From assembly GCA_021825785.1 (NCBI GenBank), contig JAKAGP010000134.1:1-5936 (forward strand): 5,936 nucleotides of DNA. The letters run 5' to 3'. The position numbers and the translations under genes were made by a program. How positions within the stretch are numbered: the first letter of the stretch is position 1; the number at the start of each line of letters is the position of its first letter. Of the stretch, positions 1 through 5,936 are shown piece by piece. Origin of the DNA: Nitrospirota bacterium. GTDB lineage: Bacteria > Nitrospirota > Thermodesulfovibrionia > Thermodesulfovibrionales > JdFR-88. The notes below the pieces were generated by a model. It made no database searches. It was not told the DNA's origin and saw nothing but the letters and a program-made list of their open reading frames with translations.

Positions 1-691
1 GATGCCGATAAAGAGGCAGCGGGCGGTCTCCGGGATTGCGCCAAAAAACCCGGACCAGGAATGCGCCATAGACGCGCTTACGGCCGATGAGGTCCAGGTG
101 GTGGCGCTGGGTGGGCGCGCCGGAACGGGCAAGACGCTTCTTTCCCTGGCCGCGGGGCTGCATGAGAAGGAAAAGGGCCGCTACGAGCAGGTGCTGGTGG
201 CCAGGCCTGTCGTGCCGATGGGGCAGGACCTTGGATACCTGCCGGGCGACGTGGAGGAAAAACTCCGCCCGTGGATGCAGCCCATCTTCGACAACCTGGA
301 CGTCATAGTAGGCACCCCTCAGGAAAAAAAGGAAGACAGGCATATCTCCAGGTATAGAAGCTCCAGCTACCTGGTGGAATCGGACGCTGTCCACATAGAG
401 CCCCTTACGTATATCAGGGGCAGAAGTCTTCCCCGGCGCTTCATGATAATCGACGAGGCGCAGAACCTGAGACCCCTGGACGTAAAGACAATCCTCACCA
501 GGGCCGGCGAGGGCACAAAAGTGGTCTTCACCGGGGACCTGGACCAGATAGACACCCCCTATCTGGATTCCTACAGCAACGGACTGGCTTACCTGATAGG
601 CAGGTTCATAAATGAGGAGTCCTTCTGCTATCTGAACCTGGCAAGGAGCGCCAGAAGCGCCCTGGCCGAGAAGGCGGGGGAGCTTCTTTAG
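1..691 (+). CDS. PhoH-family ATPase, C-terminal part (5' end outside window)
   Basis: This is a cytoplasmic P-loop ATPase of the PhoH family, closest in style to the YlaK/PhoH2 group. In that group an N-terminal PIN nuclease domain is joined to a PhoH ATPase, and the proteins are linked to ATP-dependent RNA unwinding and cleavage. Numbering from the ATG at position 2, I see the entry motif GIAPKNPDQ (11-19), Walker A GRAGTGKT (38-45), the conserved block ARPVVPMGQDLGYLPGD (67-83), Walker B with IIDEAQN (149-155) and the TGDLDQID motif (177-184). The C-terminus is complete. The 229 visible residues match only the ATPase half of YlaK-like proteins, which run to about 440 residues. The ATG at position 2 is therefore probably internal, and a PIN domain likely lies to the left. 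It could instead be a stand-alone PhoH. The family is confident; the start and exact subgroup are not. No functional link to the downstream kinases is visible. Confidence 0.9.
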   Translation, partial: MPIKRQRAVSGIAPKNPDQECAIDALTADEVQVVALGGRAGTGKTLLSLAAGLHEKEKGRYEQVLVARPVVPMGQDLGYLPGDVEEKLRPWMQPIFDNLDVIVGTPQEKKEDRHISRYRSSSYLVESDAVHIEPLTYIRGRSLPRRFMIIDEAQNLRPLDVKTILTRAGEGTKVVFTGDLDQIDTPYLDSYSNGLAYLIGRFINEESFCYLNLARSARSALAEKAGELL

Positions 692-721
692 GGACGGATT
701 AAAGTCTTTCGCGCAAGAAGC
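682..721. repeat. Seven-base inverted repeat after the PhoH gene
   Basis: The arms GCTTCTT (682-688) and AAGAAGC (715-721) are perfect reverse complements separated by 26 bases. The left arm covers the last codons of the PhoH-like gene. It could form a weak hairpin at the end of that message. However, the loop is long and no T-run follows the right arm, so I do not call it an intrinsic terminator. It may be chance. The rest of the gap to 767 shows no other clear site. Confidence 0.25.
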
Positions 722-767
722 CGAATATAAGGTAAAAATTCCTTCTGGACGATTATAAAAAACCTTC

Positions 768-2750
768 ATGAACGAAGACAGGTTGCCGGATGATGCGCCG
801 TGTGAGGAGAGGCTGGCCAGGCAGGAGGAGTCCGAGGCCAGGCTGAAAAAAATTATCGAGTCCCTCATGGAGAGGGAAAACCATTACCGCATCCTTGCCG
901 AACTCTCCCTGGACATAGTCTTTATCGTAGGCGAGGACCGCCGCCTGAAATTCGTGAACGACTACGCGACGGGTTTTTTCGGCAAATCGCCCGAGGACAT
1001 AATCGGCAAGCCGGTGGAACAGGTCTTCCCGGCCCGGGTTTTCGAGTTCCCGGGAGCTTGCCTTGACAATGTTTTCCAGACCGGAGAGCCCGCCAGCATC
1101 GAGGAAAACATCTCCTTGTTCGGCAGGCGCATATCCCTTGACATGCGCCTCATCCCCGTAAGGGACCAGCACGGCGCGGTCTGCTCCGTCCTGGGGGTCG
1201 CGCGTGACATAACGGAGCGCAAACGGTACGAGGACACGATAAAGGCCAAGGAGGAGTTCCTTACGAACGTGTTCGAAAGCGTCCAGTACGGGATATACAT
1301 ACTGGACAGGGACTTTACCATTCTGCGCCCAAACAGGATGATGGAGCAGTTTTACAGTTGGGAGGCCCCGCTGGCCGGCAAGAAATGCCACCAGGTCTTC
1401 CACGGCAGGAACGAGCCGTGCCCCAAATGCGCCGCGGCCGCCGTGTTCGAATCGGGCCAGCCCTCGCTGAGGACCGTCAAGTTCGACCGCCTCGGGGACA
1501 GGACGGACGGATGGATGGAGGTACAGAGCGTCCCGCTCCGGGATTCCAGGACCGGCCATGTCATAGGCGTGGTGACTAATGTAAGGGACGTGACCGAGCG
1601 GAAACTGATGGAGGCGGAGCTCCAGAAGACACAGCGGCTTGAGTCCCTGGGCTACCTCGCCGGCGGCATAGCCCATGAGTTCAACAACATACTTACGATG
1701 ATAATCGGAAATATCTCCCTGTCGAAGCTCTACCCTGTCGCAGGCGAGATGAGGGACATCCTCGATGAGGCCGAAAAGGCCTCCCTGAAGGGCAGGCATC
1801 TGGCCAACCAGTTGCTGATGTTCTCGAAGACCGGGGAGGCGGACAGGAGGGCTGTTTCGGTAGGCGGCATGATAAGGGACGCGATATCGCTGTCCGCGGC
1901 CGAGGGATTGAAGTTCGAGGTTTCAGTCCCGGAGGACCTCTGGCCCGTGCCGTGCGATGAGGGCCAGATAAGCCAGGTCATAAACAACCTCCTGATGAAT
2001 GCCCAGCAGGGGATGCCCGAAGGAGGCCTTATAACGGTGAGGGCCGAAAACGTCCGGCTTTCGGACGGGGAGCTGATACCCCTTTCCAAGGGCGATTACA
2101 TAAAGGTCTCGTTCGAGGACCAGGGCGGGCAGATACCCTCCGAGTACATGCACAGGGTGTTCGACCCGTTTTTCAAGGCCGGCCGGAAGAATGCGGGCCT
2201 GGGGCTTGCCATCTCCTATTCGATAGTGAAAAAGCACGGCGGCCAGATATTTGCCGAATCGGGAGAACGTGACGGCACGTCCTTCACCGTCTACCTGCCC
2301 GCCCTCTCCGCGGACCGGTTCGGCTCAAGACAGGCTGGGCAGGAGGAAGAAAAAGGCAGCGCCGTCTACGGCAGGGGGAAGATACTGCTCATGGATGATG
2401 AGGAGGGCATCCGGGTGGTCATCGCGCGGATGCTGGAGCAGTGCGGGTATACCGTGGAGCTGGCGGCCGATGGGGACAGGGCGGTCGAGATGTACAAGGC
2501 CGCCATCAAGGCGGGCGACCCTTACGACGCCGTAATCCTGGACCTCATAGTATCGGGGGGCACCGGCGGCAAGGAGGCAGTCCGCAGGCTGCTGGAGATA
2601 GACCCCTCCGTCAGGGCGGTCGCCTCGTCGGGCTATTACAACGACCCTGTGATGTCCAGGTTCGGCGAATACGGTTTCAAGGACGTCCTGGCCAAGCCCT
2701 ACCTGATAGCGGAGCTCTGCCGGGTGCTCAACAAGGTTATCAAGGGGTAG
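768..2750 (+). CDS. Soluble hybrid sensor histidine kinase (PAS-PAS-HisKA-HATPase-REC)
   Basis: This is a 660-residue cytoplasmic hybrid kinase with no signal peptide or membrane segment. Domains in order are a charged coiled coil (about 14-37), PAS 1 (38-150, ending ARDITERK), PAS 2 (160-279, ending VRDVTERK), HisKA (about 285-355) with phospho-acceptor His303 in GGIAHEFNN, HATPase_c (about 395-512) and a receiver domain (537-660). The receiver looks complete, with Asp543/Asp544, phospho-acceptor Asp592, Ser620/Ser621 and Lys643 in AKPY. PAS 2 holds Cys207, Cys218 and Cys221, a possible metal or redox site. The N box is normal (Asn411), but G1 reads DQGGQI (451-456) and G2 reads NAGLGL (475-480), both off consensus. 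The start is the first ATG after an in-frame stop at 756-758; no ribosome binding site precedes it. The likely role is His303 to Asp592 phosphotransfer, perhaps onward to an HPt protein not seen here. The family is certain; the signal is unknown. Confidence 0.95.
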   Translation: MNEDRLPDDAPCEERLARQEESEARLKKIIESLMERENHYRILAELSLDIVFIVGEDRRLKFVNDYATGFFGKSPEDIIGKPVEQVFPARVFEFPGACLDNVFQTGEPASIEENISLFGRRISLDMRLIPVRDQHGAVCSVLGVARDITERKRYEDTIKAKEEFLTNVFESVQYGIYILDRDFTILRPNRMMEQFYSWEAPLAGKKCHQVFHGRNEPCPKCAAAAVFESGQPSLRTVKFDRLGDRTDGWMEVQSVPLRDSRTGHVIGVVTNVRDVTERKLMEAELQKTQRLESLGYLAGGIAHEFNNILTMIIGNISLSKLYPVAGEMRDILDEAEKASLKGRHLANQLLMFSKTGEADRRAVSVGGMIRDAISLSAAEGLKFEVSVPEDLWPVPCDEGQISQVINNLLMNAQQGMPEGGLITVRAENVRLSDGELIPLSKGDYIKVSFEDQGGQIPSEYMHRVFDPFFKAGRKNAGLGLAISYSIVKKHGGQIFAESGERDGTSFTVYLPALSADRFGSRQAGQEEEKGSAVYGRGKILLMDDEEGIRVVIARMLEQCGYTVELAADGDRAVEMYKAAIKAGDPYDAVILDLIVSGGTGGKEAVRRLLEIDPSVRAVASSGYYNDPVMSRFGEYGFKDVLAKPYLIAELCRVLNKVIKG

Positions 2751-2869
2751 GGGCCGGCCGGACGGACATCAGCCTTGCCATCAGGAGGCGGGCTCATGTA
2801 CTCCTTGGAACCCCAGGGCCTTTTCAGGGCGGCTGGAAAAATCCTCCCCGCTCAGGTAAATTAGTTGAA

Positions 2870-2876
2870 AAGGTGA
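2870..2876 (+). promoter_or_regulatory. Ribosome binding site ahead of a nine-codon ORF
   Basis: The sequence AAGGTGA sits just upstream of an ATG at 2879, with five bases between AAGG and the ATG. It is the best Shine-Dalgarno match in the 154-base gap. It does not serve the kinase frame directly, because this ATG is in another frame. It matters for choosing the start of the kinase at 2905. Confidence 0.5.
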
Positions 2877-2878
2877 AG

Positions 2879-2908
2879 ATGCATCAGCAAGGTCCTGGAC
2901 GGGTTTGA
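2879..2908 (+). CDS. Possible nine-residue leader peptide overlapping the kinase start
   Basis: The short ORF reads MHQQGPGRV and ends with TGA at 2906-2908. That stop overlaps the TTG start of the heme kinase (TTG at 2905-2907, combined TTGA), in the same geometry as the ATGA junction at 4875. It has a well-placed ribosome binding site, so ribosomes ending here could restart at the weak TTG. This is inference: nine codons can arise by chance. A missed or extra base between 2879 and 2905 could instead place this ATG in frame with the kinase, making it the true start. I recognise no known leader peptide. Confidence 0.3.
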   Translation: MHQQGPGRV

Positions 2909-4878
2909 AAACCGGGAACCAATACTTTAAAAAACTGTTTCCCAGGCCGAGAAAACTTGCGGCCAAATTCATGTTTGGCATTGCCGTGATCCTTATTTCC
3001 GCCGTCGGTCTTTTCTCCATATTCTTCTACGAGGAACTGAAAAATCTGTATATGCAGGAAGCCTATGAGAAGGCCGATATAGTTCTGGGGCACGTTGAGG
3101 CAACCGTGCAATATGTGCAGGACGAACTGCGGCCGCAGATGTACCATGTCCTGGGCAGGAACGAATTCGTCAGGGAGGCCATGTCGACGTCCTTCGTCAA
3201 CAAGGGCATCATGCACCGCTTCATAAGCATGCACCCGGATTATATATACAGGCGTGTGGCGCTGAACCCGATGAACCCGAAAGACCGCGCGGACAGTTTC
3301 GAGGCCGGCCTGATAAGCAGGTTTTCCTTGGCGGGGGCGGGAATTGATACATGGAAGGGGCTGATTGAAAAGGGCGGAAACCGGTACTTTGCATATTTCA
3401 AGGCAATAAAGGTGAAAAGGCAATGCCTGCCCTGCCATGGGGACCCCGCGCTCTCTTCGAAATCCCTCATCAGCCGTTACGGGACAAGCAACGGCCATTA
3501 CTGGAATGCCGGTTCCGTCGTCGGCGTGGAGTCCATCGCCATCCCGGTTGACAAGACATTCGGCCGCATCGGTAAAATGGCCTTTTCCATCTTCCTGATA
3601 GGCATTGCCGGGATGGCCCTTCTCTTCATGGCCCTTAATTATTTTTATTATCTGGTCTCGGCGAGGCCGCTGAAAAAGGCGAGCTCTTTTTTCAAGTCGG
3701 TCGTCGGCGGCGAAAAGGCGCTGGAGACCAGATTCGAGGCCAAGGGGGATGACGAGATCGCGGAGCTCGCCGAATCCTTCAATTCCATGCTTGAGCACCT
3801 GAAAAAATCCCGGGATGAGCTAAACTCCTCGGAGCTGAAGTACAGGCATATATTCGAGGCGTCGAAGGACGCCATAATAATCACGGACCACTCGGGGACC
3901 GTGACCGAGATAAACAATGCGGGGCTTGAACTGCTCGGGGCGAAAGATGAACATGAAGTGACAAACAGGATGGACTTGCATGATTTCATGACGGTGAAAA
4001 CGGCGGACCATTTCCTTGCGCGCATGGAAAAAGAGGGCTTCGTTAAAGACCTGGAAGCCGTGTTCACAAGGACGGACGGCGGCGAAACCAGCGTGCTGCT
4101 TGCGGCCACGACGAGGAAGGAGCCGGACGGCTATATCTGCTATGAGTGCATTGCCAAGGACATTACGGAGAGGAAAAAAATAGAGCAGCAGATGAGGCAG
4201 ACCGACAAGCTGGCCTCAATAGGACAGCTTGCGGCCGGCGTCGCCCACGAGATAAACAACCCCCTTAGCGTCGTGCTCGGCTACACGAGGCTTATTATCA
4301 GGGATGCCCCGGCGCAGATTAAAGAAGACCTTGAAAAGGTGCACAAAAACGCGCAGCTCTGCAAAAAGATCGTGGAGGACCTGCTGCACTTTTCCAGGCA
4401 GACCGGAGCCCAGTATGAGGAGGCGGACATTAACGCCTCGATCGAGCCCGTGGTGTCCGTGCTCGAGGGCAAGTTCAGCAATAATGACGTGTCCATCGTA
4501 AGGGACTATGGCGATTGCCTCCCGCGGGTCATAATGGACACGGACAAGATGCAGCAGGTCTACATGAATATTCTTATGAACGCCTGTCAGGCCATGGGGC
4601 AGAAGGGCTCCATACATGTCTCCACGAGTTATGAGAAAGACTCCGGCCGGGTCCTCATCTCGTTTGCGGATGAAGGCTGCGGCATACCGAAGGAGATCCA
4701 AAACAGGGTCTTCGAACCTTTTTTCACCACAAAGGAGCCCGGGCAGGGTACGGGGCTTGGCCTGGCCGTAAGCTATGGTATTATCAGGGAGCACGGCGGG
4801 GAGATAGCGCTCGAAAGCGAGGAGGGCAGGGGGAGCACTTTCAGGATATGGCTGCCGGCCGGGGGGCCCGTTTCATGA
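2905..4878 (+). CDS. Membrane sensor histidine kinase with periplasmic heme-c (Tll0287-like/DUF3365) domain
   Basis: This is a 657-residue inner-membrane kinase. A basic N-terminus is followed by TM1 (about 22-42), a periplasmic domain (about 43-223), TM2 (about 224-250), HAMP (about 250-303, with RPL and DDEIAELAESFN), PAS (about 310-425, ending AKDITERK), HisKA with His448 in GVAHEINNP, and HATPase_c. The HATPase is canonical: Asn559 in the N box, G1 DEGCGI (589-594), FEPFFTTK (603-610) and G2 GTGLGL (615-620). The periplasmic part resembles the Tll0287-like/DUF3365 family (NPMNPKDRADSFE at 121-133) and carries CLPCH (174-178), a covalent heme-c site. It probably senses redox state or a heme ligand. 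The start is TTG at 2905; the frame is open upstream only to 2869 and offers no ATG there. The stop overlaps the next gene by ATGA, so the two are co-translated and that regulator is its likely partner. The architecture is sure; the exact N-terminus is less so. Confidence 0.93.
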   Translation: MKTGNQYFKKLFPRPRKLAAKFMFGIAVILISAVGLFSIFFYEELKNLYMQEAYEKADIVLGHVEATVQYVQDELRPQMYHVLGRNEFVREAMSTSFVNKGIMHRFISMHPDYIYRRVALNPMNPKDRADSFEAGLISRFSLAGAGIDTWKGLIEKGGNRYFAYFKAIKVKRQCLPCHGDPALSSKSLISRYGTSNGHYWNAGSVVGVESIAIPVDKTFGRIGKMAFSIFLIGIAGMALLFMALNYFYYLVSARPLKKASSFFKSVVGGEKALETRFEAKGDDEIAELAESFNSMLEHLKKSRDELNSSELKYRHIFEASKDAIIITDHSGTVTEINNAGLELLGAKDEHEVTNRMDLHDFMTVKTADHFLARMEKEGFVKDLEAVFTRTDGGETSVLLAATTRKEPDGYICYECIAKDITERKKIEQQMRQTDKLASIGQLAAGVAHEINNPLSVVLGYTRLIIRDAPAQIKEDLEKVHKNAQLCKKIVEDLLHFSRQTGAQYEEADINASIEPVVSVLEGKFSNNDVSIVRDYGDCLPRVIMDTDKMQQVYMNILMNACQAMGQKGSIHVSTSYEKDSGRVLISFADEGCGIPKEIQNRVFEPFFTTKEPGQGTGLGLAVSYGIIREHGGEIALESEEGRGSTFRIWLPAGGPVS

Positions 4879-5936
4879 GCCAGACAATACTGGTGGTAGA
4901 CGACAAGCGCGACATGCTCAGTCTCATTGAGAGACTGCTGACCAGGGAGATGAAAGACATCGGGGTGCGTTGCGCCGGCGACGGCAAAACGGCCCTGGAT
5001 ATTATTGCCGGAGAGCAGGTTAGCCTGGTCCTCGCGGACATCAGGATGCCGTTGATGGACGGGATGGAACTCTTGAAGCGGATAAGGCAACTCAATAGTT
5101 CCGCCGTGGTGATCATGATGACGGCCTACGGGACGATAGAAAATGCGGTGGAATCCCTGAAGCTCGGGGCCTACGACTTCATAACAAAACCCTTTGACGA
5201 GGAGAGGCTGCTGCACACAATCCGCAGGGCGCTGGAATACAATGCCCTTTTCAGGGAAAACCTGGACCTCGAAAAGAGGATAAAGGACAGCGAGACGATC
5301 GGGCAATTCATTGGCCGGTCCGCCCCGGTCCGGAAGCTGATGGAGACAATACGGCTTGTCGCCAAGGCGGAGGTGACCGTGCTCATCACCGGGGAAACCG
5401 GCACCGGGAAGGAACTGGCGGCCAGGATGATACACGCGCTCAGCGGGCGGGCCACAAGGCCGTTCATCGCGGTAAACTGCCCCGCAATACCCGAAAATAT
5501 CCTCGAAAGCGAGCTGTTCGGCTATAAAAAAGGCGCCTTTACAGGGGCGGCCTCGGACAAGGACGGGCTCTTCCAGACCGCAAACGGCGGAACTATACTG
5601 CTCGACGAGATAGGCGACATATCGTCCGCTCTTCAGGCAAAACTCTTGAGGGTGTTGCAGGAAAGGGAGATAAAACCCCTCGGGGACAACAGCACTTGCA
5701 GAGTCGATGTGCGGATACTGGCTTCCACCAATCAGGACCTGAAGGCGAAAATCTCTTCCGGCCAGTTCAGGGAAGACCTTTATTACCGGCTTAATGTTGT
5801 TTCCGTGCATACGCCCCCGCTGAGGGAAATTTCCGAGGACATCCCGCTGATGGCAACGAGCTTTCTTTCCTCCTTCTGCCGGGAGCTGGACGTGGCGCAA
5901 AAGAAGTTTTCCGAGGACGCCATGAGAATGCTGGCT
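4875..5936 (+). CDS. NtrC-family sigma-54-dependent response regulator (3' end outside window)
   Basis: The frame runs open to the right edge, giving 354 residues. A receiver domain (1-120) has Asp9/Asp10, phospho-acceptor Asp55 in LADIRMP, Thr83 and Lys105 in TKPF. A short linker leads to a sigma-54 activator AAA+ domain from about 143: Walker A GETGTGKE (173-180), the sigma-54 contact loop GAFTGA (220-225), Walker B ILLDEIGD (241-248), and REDLYYRL (299-306) with the putative arginine fingers Arg299 and Arg305. All key residues are intact, so it should be a working ATP-dependent activator of sigma-54 RNA polymerase, switched by Asp55 phosphorylation. The usual C-terminal Fis-type helix-turn-helix, about 100 residues on, is outside the window, so the DNA target is unknown. 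The ATG overlaps the kinase stop (ATGA), which implies translational coupling; only a G-run at 4861-4866 lies upstream as a weak ribosome site. The cognate kinase is almost certainly the upstream heme-c kinase. Confidence 0.95.
   Translation, partial: MSQTILVVDDKRDMLSLIERLLTREMKDIGVRCAGDGKTALDIIAGEQVSLVLADIRMPLMDGMELLKRIRQLNSSAVVIMMTAYGTIENAVESLKLGAYDFITKPFDEERLLHTIRRALEYNALFRENLDLEKRIKDSETIGQFIGRSAPVRKLMETIRLVAKAEVTVLITGETGTGKELAARMIHALSGRATRPFIAVNCPAIPENILESELFGYKKGAFTGAASDKDGLFQTANGGTILLDEIGDISSALQAKLLRVLQEREIKPLGDNSTCRVDVRILASTNQDLKAKISSGQFREDLYYRLNVVSVHTPPLREISEDIPLMATSFLSSFCRELDVAQKKFSEDAMRMLA

Noticed and set aside
753..1799. Long open frame on the - strand (348 codons) opposite the hybrid kinase
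   Set aside because: It lies wholly opposite a gene with clear PAS and HisKA motifs. Its translation shows no recognisable domain. It fits a shadow caused by GC-rich codon use.
2764..2778. Possible sigma-54 promoter (GG at 2764-2765, TTGC at 2775-2778) upstream of the heme kinase
   Set aside because: Autoregulation by the sigma-54 activator would be attractive, but the GG to GC spacing is 11 rather than 10 bases and the rest of the -24 box is poor. Sigma-54 promoters tolerate little spacing change.
2751..2840. Terminator candidates in the gap: the GGCCGGCC palindrome (2752-2759) and TTTTC/GAAAA (2821-2825, 2836-2840)
   Set aside because: The palindrome has no loop and no T-run after it. The second pair has five-base arms with mismatched inner bases and no T-run. 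Neither supports a terminator call.
2834..2862. Possible sigma-70 promoter TGGAAA, 17-base spacer, TAAATT
   Set aside because: Each box matches consensus at only four of six positions, and the implied start falls right at the ribosome site. This can easily arise by chance.
2441..2908. A 155-codon + strand frame reading across the end of the hybrid kinase into the gap
   Set aside because: Most of it is the receiver domain read in another frame, giving a low-complexity Arg/Gly-rich product. Only its last nine codons, from the ATG at 2879, are worth separate attention.
2884..3798. Open frame on the - strand (304 codons) opposite the heme kinase
   Set aside because: It mirrors the heme-c kinase coding sequence, has no domain I can name and no ribosome site. 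The + strand carries CxxCH, HAMP and membrane segments.
4773..5900. Long - strand open frame (375 codons) opposite the sigma-54 regulator
   Set aside because: The + strand frame has every NtrC-family motif in order, including GAFTGA and both Walker boxes. The opposite frame has no family features.

Overview
The window suggests a Gram-negative anaerobe or microaerophile, probably of the Nitrospirota or Desulfobacterota type. The reasons are a fairly GC-rich sequence with heavy use of ATA and AGG codons, a soluble PAS-PAS hybrid kinase of a style common in those phyla, and a membrane sensor kinase with a periplasmic c-type heme motif next to a sigma-54 activator. The lineage is inferred from style only, because there is no marker gene here.

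All four main genes lie on the + strand and fill nearly the whole window. Positions 1-691 hold the C-terminal ATPase part of a PhoH-family protein, cut by the left edge. After a 76-base gap, 768-2750 encodes a soluble hybrid histidine kinase (PAS, PAS, HisKA, HATPase, receiver). Its second PAS domain carries a three-cysteine cluster, and its ATP-binding glycine boxes are off consensus. A 154-base gap follows. Then 2905-4878 encodes a membrane histidine kinase with a periplasmic Tll0287-like (DUF3365) heme-c domain, HAMP, PAS and an intact kinase core. Its stop overlaps the start of an NtrC-type sigma-54-dependent response regulator (4875 to beyond the right edge) in an ATGA junction.

The last two genes form a clear two-component pair. 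A periplasmic signal, probably redox or a heme ligand, would be sensed through covalent heme, passed to the kinase His448, then to Asp55 of the regulator, which would activate sigma-54 promoters. The hybrid kinase just upstream is a second candidate redox-type sensor. It may belong to the same circuit, but nothing in the sequence proves that. The PhoH-like gene looks unrelated.

The most interesting details are the heme-c sensor, the kinase start region (a well-placed ribosome binding site feeds a nine-codon ORF whose stop overlaps a TTG start), the altered G1/G2 boxes of the hybrid kinase, and its cysteine-bearing PAS domain. I see no mobile element, CRISPR array, tRNA or rRNA. I do not see a wholly new system; this is mainly a signal-transduction locus with some unusual features.
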